This document shows, in pieces, positions 1 through 5,991 of a DNA stretch of 8,925 bases (within the stretch, counting starts at the first letter, position 1; each line of letters starts with the position of its first letter). A model generated the notes under the pieces. That model was not told where the DNA came from. It did no database searches and saw only the letters and a program-made list of their open reading frames with translations. The DNA is from Kiritimatiellia bacterium. GTDB lineage: Bacteria > Verrucomicrobiota > Kiritimatiellia > RFP12 > UBA1067. The position numbers and the translations under genes were made by a program. The stretch lies in contig JAGDAE010000070.1 in assembly GCA_017959645.1 (NCBI GenBank), forward strand, positions 1-8,925, written 5' to 3'.

Positions 1-1
1 G

Positions 2-862
2 GGTTCTGACCGACGAGCGCCGGCGAGGAAACGAGAAATCTGGGTCGATGGCTACGATTTCGCCCGTCGTCGCACCCGGCCGCACCCTGTACTTCCCGCG
101 TTCGCCGCGCACCTCGAACGACGGCGATCGGTTCTCGGCGAAGACGCCGCCGTTGTATTCGATATCCGCCGACACCATGCCGCGCGTCTTCAGATTGATG
201 TGCGCGAAATCCTCGGCGTCGCCGAGCGACGCGATGCGCTTGAGCTCGCTCCACATCTGCACGGGAGCCGCCGGCAAAAGCCTCAACGCCTGCATGACGA
301 GATCGGGCATCGCGTAGTACGCCGCGCCGCCCCCGAGCCGTTTCACCGTCTGCCAGTCGTCGCGCCGCACGAAATCCTCGCGCCGTATCTTTATGTCGTA
401 CACCGGCCCGAGCCGGACGTCGGACATCGTCTGCTTCGCCAGCATGAAATCCGGCTCGAACAGCCCGCGCTGCATCACGATTATCCGGTTCTTCGCCTTC
501 TGCGCCGCGCCGCGCACGCGCTGTGCGTCGTCCACCGTCGTCGCCATCGGCGATTCGACGAGCGTCCAGTACCCGCGGCCGAGCGACTCGGTCGCATGCT
601 TCACATGGTCCTTGGTCGTGGTCGCGATCACGACGAGATCGATGAACTGCTCGTCGAGCATGTCGGAGAACTGGCGGAACATCCTGCATTCCGGGAAGTC
701 CTTCGCTACCATGTCCCGCCGGTCGCGCTGCAGATCGCAGGCGGCGACGACATTGAACAAGGCCGGATGCTTCCTGAATATCGGATAGTGTTCCTCGAGC
801 ATCGACCGGCCGAGGCCCATCAATGCCACTTTTATCGGGGGGCGCTGGTATTCGGTATTCAT
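2..862 (-). CDS. Gfo/Idh/MocA-type NAD(P) oxidoreductase-like protein, C-terminus cut by window edge
   Basis: The frame is open for 287 codons from the ATG at 862 to the window edge, so the C-terminus is missing. The N-terminal half is a Rossmann fold: a beta strand IKVALMGLGRS (residues 10-20) with a GxG turn at 16-18, then the acidic residue after the second strand (ACD, 41-43), then the LVVIATTTKDH segment (76-86) typical of Gfo/Idh/MocA proteins. The C-terminal half begins the usual alpha/beta substrate domain, with a GGG turn at 177-179. Two hallmark motifs are altered. The EKP triad reads ESP at 103-105, so the family's catalytic lysine is a serine. The usual GGGxxxDxGxH segment reads GGGAAYYAMPD, so Asp and His are not in place. 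A standard sugar dehydrogenase reaction is therefore doubtful, and the substrate is unknown. The start is set by an ATGA overlap with the nrdR stop, implying translational coupling. Other possible roles are a non-catalytic sugar-binding or regulatory homologue. Confidence 0.8.
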   Translation of the reverse strand, partial: MNTEYQRPPIKVALMGLGRSMLEEHYPIFRKHPALFNVVAACDLQRDRRDMVAKDFPECRMFRQFSDMLDEQFIDLVVIATTTKDHVKHATESLGRGYWTLVESPMATTVDDAQRVRGAAQKAKNRIIVMQRGLFEPDFMLAKQTMSDVRLGPVYDIKIRREDFVRRDDWQTVKRLGGGAAYYAMPDLVMQALRLLPAAPVQMWSELKRIASLGDAEDFAHINLKTRGMVSADIEYNGGVFAENRSPSFEVRGERGKYRVRPGATTGEIVAIDPDFSFPRRRSSVRT

Positions 863-1302
863 TTTCTCACGATCTCCGTGATTGCGGAAAGAAACTGCGC
901 TACGTCTTTGAACTGCCGGTATACGCTCGCGAACCGGATGTACGCGACCTCGTCGACCCTGTGAAGCTCGTCCATGACCAGCTCAGCGATTTTCGACGAC
1001 GGTATCTCGTCACCGTCGAGCCGCGCGACGACGGCGTCGATCATCGACCGTATCTGGTCTTTCGATATCTGGCGTTTCCCGCACGCATGGTTTATCGCCT
1101 TCTCGAGTTTCGAGCGCTCGAACGTCTGGCGGGTGCCGTCGCGCTTCACGACCAGAACCTCGTCGCGGTCGATCTCCTCGTACGTCGTGAAGCGGAACCC
1201 GCATTTGGCGCACTCGCGCCGCCTGCGTATCGCGGCTCCGTCGCGGGCTGAACGCGAATCGAGGACCTTGTCGTCGTCGGCGGAGCACTTCGGGCACTTC
1301 AT
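859..1302 (-). CDS. nrdR: Transcriptional repressor NrdR (ribonucleotide reductase regulator)
   Basis: This 147-residue protein matches the usual NrdR length and layout. An N-terminal zinc ribbon has CxxC pairs at C3/C6 and C31/C34, with the family signature VLDSR (13-17) and the arginine-rich AIRRRREC (24-31) between and before the second pair, followed by RFTTYE (37-42). An ATP-cone domain covers about residues 48-138 (VVKRDGTRQTF onward). Known NrdR proteins sense ATP/dATP and repress ribonucleotide reductase operons by binding paired NrdR boxes. It starts 3 nt after the rnfE stop, with a weak GGA-type ribosome site in the rnfE tail, and its TGA overlaps the next ATG (ATGA). No nrd gene and no convincing NrdR box pair are visible in the window, so its targets lie elsewhere. 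Confidence 0.96.
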   Translation of the reverse strand: MKCPKCSADDDKVLDSRSARDGAAIRRRRECAKCGFRFTTYEEIDRDEVLVVKRDGTRQTFERSKLEKAINHACGKRQISKDQIRSMIDAVVARLDGDEIPSSKIAELVMDELHRVDEVAYIRFASVYRQFKDVAQFLSAITEIVRK

Positions 1303-1305
1303 GGG

Positions 1306-1983
1306 CTACTTTCCGTTCGGGCACATCGTGCAGTGCCTGCAATCGAGATTGACCGGCAGCGGCGGCGGCGCGCCGCGACGGCGCGCGTTCCACTCTCCGA
1401 TCCTGTTGATGAGCGCCAGCATCAGCCCCAGCGCGATGAAACCGCCGGCCGGCAGTATCGCCAACGTCGCCGGCCCGGGATTCAGCCCGTCGAACGCGAT
1501 CGTCCCCCAGACCGTGAGCGTCCCCGCGCCGCAGATCTCGCGCACCGACGCCACCAAAGCCAGAGCCAGCGTGAACCCGATTCCAGATCCCAGCCCGTCC
1601 GCCAGCGAATCGAGCACGCCGTTCCTGCTCGCGAACGCCTCGGCGCGGCCGAGGATGACGCAGTTGACGACGATCAGCGGTATGAAAATGCCGAGCGAGG
1701 CCGAAAGCTCCGGCAAGTACGCCTGCATGAGAAGATCGGTCGCCGTCACGAACGTCGCGATTATCACAATGTAGCACGGAATGTGCACCGAGGCCGGAAT
1801 CGCCTTTCTCAGCGCCGAAACCAGCACGTTCGAGCATACGAGAACGAACGTCGCCGCCATCCCCATCCCAAGCGCGTTCTCGAGCGAGGTCGTCACCGCC
1901 AGCGTCGGGCACAGCCCCAGTACGAGCCGGAATGTCGGATTGTTCTTGAATATGCCGCACCAAAATATCGATAGTGTCTTCAT
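1306..1983 (-). CDS. rnfE: Electron transport complex subunit RnfE (RsxE/NqrD family)
   Basis: This 225-residue protein has about six hydrophobic segments and belongs to the RnfE/NqrD family of integral membrane subunits. Rnf couples electron flow between reduced ferredoxin and NAD to ion pumping across the cytoplasmic membrane. Diagnostic stretches are NPTFRLVLGLCPTLAVTTS (15-33) and VVNCVILGRAEAFASRNG (105-122). C25 and C108 sit where this family and its RnfA/NqrE partner ligate an iron or iron-sulfur centre within the membrane. The C-terminus after the last membrane segment is proline/arginine-rich and ends in a CxxCxxC motif (C215, C218, C221), which could bind metal; I cannot say how widely this tail is shared. 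No rnfA, B, C, D or G lies next to it, which is unusual. Upstream there is a TGC-TAAAAT extended -10 only 9 nt before the ATG and no Shine-Dalgarno sequence. The start agrees with the family N-terminus. Confidence 0.93.
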   Translation of the reverse strand: MKTLSIFWCGIFKNNPTFRLVLGLCPTLAVTTSLENALGMGMAATFVLVCSNVLVSALRKAIPASVHIPCYIVIIATFVTATDLLMQAYLPELSASLGIFIPLIVVNCVILGRAEAFASRNGVLDSLADGLGSGIGFTLALALVASVREICGAGTLTVWGTIAFDGLNPGPATLAILPAGGFIALGLMLALINRIGEWNARRRGAPPPLPVNLDCRHCTMCPNGK

Positions 1984-1992
1984 ACGGACGGC

Positions 1993-2021
1993 ATTTTAGC
2001 AAAATTCCGGCAAAAGCGCAA
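1993..2021 (-). promoter_or_regulatory. Predicted promoter of the rnfE-nrdR-oxidoreductase unit (near-leaderless)
   Basis: Read on the minus strand, an extended -10 element TGC-TAAAAT (box 1993-1998, TGn at 1999-2001) lies 17 nt from a weak -35 TTGCGC (2016-2021). Only 9 nt separate the -10 box from the rnfE ATG, so a normal start point would leave a leader of about 2-3 nt. No ribosome-binding site precedes the ATG, which is consistent with a leaderless mRNA. Confidence 0.5.
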
Positions 2022-2032
2022 CGGCAAACAGC

Positions 2033-2053
2033 AAAAAAACGGCGTCCGCGCGC
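2033..2053 (-). terminator. Weak candidate intrinsic terminator after the NUDIX gene
   Basis: Minus-strand reading gives a short GC-rich segment (2053-2040) that can fold only into a 3-bp stem, followed by seven consecutive T (2039-2033). It sits between the NUDIX stop and the rnfE promoter, the right place to end the epimerase-NUDIX transcript. The stem is weak, so this call is tentative. Confidence 0.3.
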
Positions 2054-2058
2054 ATTCG

Positions 2059-2523
2059 TCAGCCGAAACGGTATTCGACGAGCTTCTCGCCTTCGTAGCG
2101 GAGTTTGAGAGTGAAGAAGTCTTGCCGTTCCGCCAGCGCCCGCAGGAAGAGCCGGTCTCCCTCCCAGATGTTCTTCGAAAGCAGCTCCTCCGGCGCGAGC
2201 CACGCAAGCTCCCCTTCGTCGCACTCCGCAAGCTCTCCCTCGAACTCCGTGCAGGTGAAAAGATGCATGTATTCGACGCCCCATTCGTCAGACACGAACG
2301 TGACGAGCCCCCGGAAGCGAGGATTCTTCATCGTCAGCCCGGTCTCCTCCTTCGCCTCGCGCACCGCGCACTCTTCCGGGCTTTCGCCGTACTCGAACTT
2401 GCCGCCGACACCGACCCATTTGCCGCCGTTCTCGTCGCCGCGCTTTTTAGTGCGGTGGAGAACTAGCAGCCGACCGTCTTTTTCGATGTAGCAAAGCGTC
2501 GTGAGACGCGGCGAACAGTCCAT
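2059..2523 (-). CDS. NUDIX hydrolase, MutX/MTH1-like (probable 8-oxo-dGTP diphosphatase)
   Basis: This 154-residue protein contains a perfect NUDIX box at residues 41-63: G41, x5, E47, x7, R55-E56, x2, E59-E60, x, G62, L63. The flanking pattern (TTLCYIEKDGRLLVLHR at 8-24, GKWVGVGGK at 34-42, EFEGEL and W-L-P-E-E-L-L-S-K later) resembles streptococcal MutX and bacterial MTH1-like enzymes, which hydrolyse oxidised dGTP to the monophosphate and so prevent mutations. NUDIX substrate choice is hard to read from sequence, so another nucleotide or nucleotide-sugar substrate remains possible. The ATG at 2523 is chosen because it matches the MutX N-terminus and has GGGG a few bases upstream. The reading frame stays open further upstream, but that is an out-of-frame shadow inside the epimerase gene. 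It follows the epimerase stop by 11 nt and is probably co-transcribed. Confidence 0.88.
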   Translation of the reverse strand: MDCSPRLTTLCYIEKDGRLLVLHRTKKRGDENGGKWVGVGGKFEYGESPEECAVREAKEETGLTMKNPRFRGLVTFVSDEWGVEYMHLFTCTEFEGELAECDEGELAWLAPEELLSKNIWEGDRLFLRALAERQDFFTLKLRYEGEKLVEYRFG

Positions 2524-2534
2524 GCAACCCCGCG

Positions 2535-3521
2535 TCAGACCGTGAATTTGCCGGCCTTCCAGTCCTTGTACCAGGCGACGAACTTCGGCATGCCGACCGA
2601 AATCGGAGTGGTCGGCTCGTATCCGACCGCCTTGTTGAGCTTCTCGACGGAGGCGAACGATTTCGGCACGTCCCCGTCCTGCATCGGCAGCATCTCCATC
2701 TTGACGTCGTCCAGCGAGGCGATGCCCATCTCGTGCGCGATGATCTCGATCATGTCCAGCAGCCGCTCGGAGCGGTGGTTGCCGATGTTGAACACGTCGT
2801 ACGCCGGCAGCGTCGTCGAGCGGATGCAGCGGACGAGTCCATCCACGATATCGTCGATGTACGTGAAATCGCGGTACATGTTGCCGTAGTTGAAGACCTT
2901 GATCGCCCTGCCCTCGGCCATCGCGTCCGCGAAAAGCCACGCCGCCATGTCCGGGCGCCCCCACGGACCGTAGACGGTGAAGAACCTGAATCCTATCGTC
3001 TGCATCCCGTAGAGGTGGGTATAACAGTGCGCCATCAGTTCGTTGGACTTCTTGGAGGCGGCGTAGAGCGAGATCGGCGTATCGACGCACATGTCTTCGC
3101 GGAACGGCATCTCCTTGATTCCGCCGTATACCGACGAGCTGGAGGCGTAGAGCAGCCGCGGCATCTTCTTCGCGTGCCGGCAGCATTCGAGGATGTTGAG
3201 GAATCCGACCATGTTCGATTCCATGTACACCTCGGGATGGTCGATCGAATAGCGCACTCCCGCCTGCGCCGCCAGATTCACGACGACATCCGGCTCGAAT
3301 TCGCCGAAGACCTTTTTCAGCGCCTCCATGTCGGCGAGGTCGACCCGCCGCACGCGGAAGGCGGCGTTCTTCTCGAGCTGGCGGTTGCGCGCCTCCTTGA
3401 GCGAAACGTCGTAGTAGTCGTTGAAGTTGTCCACGCCGCAAATCTCGTCGCCTTCGCGGAGAAGGCGCGAGGCGAGGTTGAAGCCGATGAAGCCGGCGGT
3501 TCCGGTAACTAGTATTTTCAT
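2535..3521 (-). CDS. NAD-dependent nucleotide-sugar epimerase, UDP-glucuronate 4-epimerase-like
   Basis: This 328-residue extended short-chain dehydrogenase has the NAD-binding GxxGxxG turn at 7-13 (GTAGFIG), the NLAAQAGVRYS segment (82-92), the catalytic serine in YASSSSVYG (125-133), and the Y153xxxK157 pair in SLYAASKKS. The block RFFTVYGPWGRPDMA (179-193) and the NYGNMYRDFTYIDDI segment (211-225) are typical of UDP-glucuronate 4-epimerases (Cap1J/LspL-like), which form UDP-galacturonate for capsule or LPS. Family length is about 330-340, so it is full length. Related UDP-GlcNAc or UDP-Glc epimerases share much of this, so the substrate is inferred. It has its own promoter but no Shine-Dalgarno sequence, and lies directly downstream of the phosphonate operon, suggesting a joint role in making a decorated surface polysaccharide. 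Confidence 0.9.
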   Translation of the reverse strand: MKILVTGTAGFIGFNLASRLLREGDEICGVDNFNDYYDVSLKEARNRQLEKNAAFRVRRVDLADMEALKKVFGEFEPDVVVNLAAQAGVRYSIDHPEVYMESNMVGFLNILECCRHAKKMPRLLYASSSSVYGGIKEMPFREDMCVDTPISLYAASKKSNELMAHCYTHLYGMQTIGFRFFTVYGPWGRPDMAAWLFADAMAEGRAIKVFNYGNMYRDFTYIDDIVDGLVRCIRSTTLPAYDVFNIGNHRSERLLDMIEIIAHEMGIASLDDVKMEMLPMQDGDVPKSFASVEKLNKAVGYEPTTPISVGMPKFVAWYKDWKAGKFTV

Positions 3522-3533
3522 ATGGTGGAGTAT

Positions 3534-3563
3534 ATTTTACAGTATTTCGCGGCGACTTGTCAA
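3534..3563 (-). promoter_or_regulatory. Predicted promoter of the epimerase-NUDIX unit, with a dyad over the -35
   Basis: On the minus strand a consensus -35 TTGACA (3558-3563) is followed after 18 nt by TAAAAT (3534-3539), 5 of 6 matches to the consensus -10. The ATG lies 12 nt beyond the -10, leaving a predicted leader of about 5 nt and no ribosome site, so the mRNA is probably near-leaderless. The -35 box sits at the centre of an inverted repeat, GGCGA...TCGCC (3551-3569). Confidence 0.6.
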
Positions 3564-3569
3564 ATCGCC
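3551..3569 (-). repeat. Inverted repeat centred on the epimerase -35 box
   Basis: The minus strand reads GGCGATTTGACAAGTCGCC: five perfect pairs, a T-G wobble, two more A-T pairs and a 3-nt loop. It begins only 2 nt after the PEP-mutase stop codon. It could be an operator over the -35 element or a read-through-limiting hairpin at the end of the phosphonate operon. There is no T-run after it, so a classical terminator is unlikely. Confidence 0.45.
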
Positions 3570-3571
3570 TG

Positions 3572-4873
3572 TCACTGGTCGATTAGGGTTATTATCTTTT
3601 TGAACGGCATCAGCCGCGAGTCGACTTCGAGCGCGCGGTGGTGCCTTAGAAGGTCGGCGGCGACGGATTGCATCGCCGGGAACGCCGCCCGGGTCAGCTG
3701 ATTGGCGTATATGCAGATGTTGACGCCGTGCGCGGCAAGTTCGTCTTCGGTGATCGAGTTGAACGAAGTCGGCACGACGACGATCGGCGTTTCCTTGTCA
3801 GTCTCGCGGAATCTGTCGCAGAAATCTATGATCTCGGCCGGATCCTTCTTGCGCGAATGGATCATTATTCCGTCCGCTCCCGCCTCGACATAGGCGCGGC
3901 ATCTCGCAAGCGCGTCGTCCATTCCCCTTTCGAGGATGAGCGACTCGCAACGGGCGATTATCATGAAATCCTTCGTCCGCAACGCGTCCTTGCCGGCCGC
4001 TATCTTGGCGCAGAAGTTCTCGACCGTGTCTTGCGTCTGCGCGACCTCGGTGCCGAAGAGCGAATTCTTCTTGAGCCCGGTCTTGTCCTCGATGATGACC
4101 GCCGATACCCCTATGCGCTCGAGCGTCCTCACGTTGTAGACGAAGTGCTCGGTCAGCCCGCCGGTGTCGCCGTCGAGGATTATCGGCTTCGTCGTGACTT
4201 CCATTATGTCGTCGATCGTCCTGAGGCGCGAAGACATGTCTACCAGCTCTATGTCCGGCTTGCCCTTCGCGGTCGAGTCGCACAGCGACGATACCCACAT
4301 CGCGTCGAACTGGTCGAGCCGCCCGTCCCCGCCGCGCACCACGGTTTTTTCGGCGATCAGCCCGGTCAGCCCCGAATGCGCCTCGATCGTCTTGACGATC
4401 GGGCACAGCTTTATCAGCTGCCTCAGCCGCCTGCGCCTGTATTCGGGCATCGCGAGGCGTTCGCGGTCGAGATCGTCGATGCGTCTGGCCTCGGGGTCGA
4501 TGGTGTACGGCACGTCGACGATCCTGCCGCCGTATTCGGCGAGCAGCCCGGCCACATACTCGCGGATCGCGTGCTCGGGCGCCTCGGGGTCGGCCCAGTT
4601 GTCTCCGTGCACGACGAAGTCCGGCTTCAGCGCCGCGATCGCGTCGCCGTACATCATGTCCCGCTGTATCGTCGCGTTCGCGACGCCGGGGATCGCGCGC
4701 ACGGCGGCGAGCCTCTCGTCTTCGGACATCAGCGGAAAACGGTTGTACCGTATCGCCTCCCTGTCGGACAGCACCCCGACCGTCAGCTCTCCGAGCTTCG
4801 CCGCCTCGCGGATCACGTTGAGGTGCCCCGCGTGTATCGACGACGTGCAGAAACAGGTGTATGCCTTAGCCAT
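3572..4873 (-). CDS. aepX: Phosphoenolpyruvate phosphomutase with N-terminal cytidylyltransferase-like domain
   Basis: This 433-residue, two-domain cytosolic protein makes phosphonopyruvate from PEP, the first C-P bond-forming step. Residues about 1-125 form a nucleotidyltransferase-like domain with the HxGH motif (H14-A-G-H17) and the VVHGDNW segment (87-93). Residues about 155-430 are PEP mutase of the isocitrate-lyase superfamily: EAHSGLTGLI (164-173), MWVSSL (192-197), the metal-binding LDGDTGG (233-239), the mutase signature EDKTGLKKNS (262-271), IARCES (306-311) and AGADGIMIHS (331-340). This fused architecture is known in other bacteria. However, the RTxGxSTT-type motif that normally closes a TagD-like cytidylyltransferase site is not seen; the corresponding stretch after VPYT (121-124) reads IDPEARRIDD, so nucleotide transfer by this domain is questionable. 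It is the last gene of the phosphonate operon, and its ATG overlaps the transaminase stop by 8 nt. Confidence 0.95.
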   Translation of the reverse strand: MAKAYTCFCTSSIHAGHLNVIREAAKLGELTVGVLSDREAIRYNRFPLMSEDERLAAVRAIPGVANATIQRDMMYGDAIAALKPDFVVHGDNWADPEAPEHAIREYVAGLLAEYGGRIVDVPYTIDPEARRIDDLDRERLAMPEYRRRRLRQLIKLCPIVKTIEAHSGLTGLIAEKTVVRGGDGRLDQFDAMWVSSLCDSTAKGKPDIELVDMSSRLRTIDDIMEVTTKPIILDGDTGGLTEHFVYNVRTLERIGVSAVIIEDKTGLKKNSLFGTEVAQTQDTVENFCAKIAAGKDALRTKDFMIIARCESLILERGMDDALARCRAYVEAGADGIMIHSRKKDPAEIIDFCDRFRETDKETPIVVVPTSFNSITEDELAAHGVNICIYANQLTRAAFPAMQSVAADLLRHHRALEVDSRLMPFKKIITLIDQ

Positions 4874-5987
4874 TGTACGTAACCTTTATGCCGTTGCTCT
4901 CGAGCGCCTGCTTCAGAACCTTGAAGAACTCCGCGATGTCCGGCGCGTCGATCGCGCCGAGCGCGCAAAGCCGGAATGTCCGCGCCGAGCCGACCTTGCC
5001 GGGATAGATCGTGAACCCGCGCTCATGGCAGTAGTCGTGCACCTTCTCGACCGACCAGTTCGGATCGTCCGGATAGCAGACGGACACGACGAGTCCGCTC
5101 TGATATTCGCGCTTGATGAGATTGCGGAAACCAAGATCGGCGAGACCCTTGTGGATCGCCTCGAACACGCGCGTATGCCGCGCCCACTTTGCGGACTCTC
5201 CTTCGGCGAAATACTCCTTCAACGCCTGGATTGTCGCATAGATGGTCTGGACGGGCGGGGTGAAACGCATTTCGCCGGTCTTCTCGAAGCCGTCGTACTG
5301 CATGAACAGGTTGCAGTAGTACGAGCGCACCGGATAGGCCGCCGAGGCGCGGATGATATCCTCCCGGCCGACCACGAACGAAAGCCCCGTCATCGACTGA
5401 AGCCCCTTCTGTGCGCTGGCCATCAGAAAATCGACGTTGTCCTCGATGATATTGATGGGGCGCATCGCGTAGGTGGAGGTAGTATCCACTATGAACGTGC
5501 AGCCGTGCTTGTGGGCGACCGCGCCGATTTCGCGGATCGGGTTGAGAACGCCGGAGCCCGTCTCGTGATGGGTAGCGTAGACGACGGCAACATCGGGATT
5601 CTCGGCGATGGTTTTCTCGACTGCGGCAACGTCTACCGGAAGTTCTATCGGCTGCTTCAGGTCGATGTGCGGCATGCCGTAGGCTTCGCATATCTCGACC
5701 GCCCGGGAAGAATACGCGCCGTTGTTCGCCACCAGTATCTTCTTGTTTGCAGGCAGCAGGGAGTTCAGACACACGTCCATGTTCAACGTGCCGGAGCCGC
5801 AGAACAGGACGCTGGTGTAGCGCTCGTCACCGTGCACGATGTCGACCAACTCGCGCCGGAGCCCCTTAATCAGCCCTGCGAATTCCTTCTCGCGCGGACA
5901 GATATCCGGCACCACCTGCGCCAGCTTCACGCTGTCCGTCGTCGTCGCCGGCCCGGGATTCAGCAGTATGTTGCGTTTTATTTCCAT
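4866..5987 (-). CDS. phnW: 2-aminoethylphosphonate--pyruvate transaminase (PLP, class V)
   Basis: This 373-residue protein is a class V aminotransferase of the PhnW/AepZ type. Visible landmarks are LLNPGPATTT (8-17), the GSGT turn (64-67), HHETGSG (140-146), D168 in IVDTTSTY, which should contact the PLP pyridine nitrogen, and K194 in ASAQKGLQS, which should form the Schiff base. R339 in TFRLC is placed where PhnW proteins bind the substrate phosphonate. D168 and K194 fall at the same numbers as I recall for Salmonella PhnW. The enzyme interconverts AEP plus pyruvate with phosphonoacetaldehyde plus alanine. Sitting between the decarboxylase and the mutase, it should run toward AEP synthesis (aepZ role), not degradation. 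A strong GGGGAGG ribosome site is embedded in the last codons of the decarboxylase gene, 7 nt from the ATG. Confidence 0.95.
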   Translation of the reverse strand: MEIKRNILLNPGPATTTDSVKLAQVVPDICPREKEFAGLIKGLRRELVDIVHGDERYTSVLFCGSGTLNMDVCLNSLLPANKKILVANNGAYSSRAVEICEAYGMPHIDLKQPIELPVDVAAVEKTIAENPDVAVVYATHHETGSGVLNPIREIGAVAHKHGCTFIVDTTSTYAMRPINIIEDNVDFLMASAQKGLQSMTGLSFVVGREDIIRASAAYPVRSYYCNLFMQYDGFEKTGEMRFTPPVQTIYATIQALKEYFAEGESAKWARHTRVFEAIHKGLADLGFRNLIKREYQSGLVVSVCYPDDPNWSVEKVHDYCHERGFTIYPGKVGSARTFRLCALGAIDAPDIAEFFKVLKQALESNGIKVTYNG

Positions 5988-5991
5988 TTCC

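Noticed and set aside
2059..3441. Single 460-codon reading frame covering the NUDIX and epimerase region
   Set aside because: Only the last 154 codons are NUDIX; the rest is the out-of-frame shadow of the epimerase gene, rich in arginine as expected for high-GC shadow frames.
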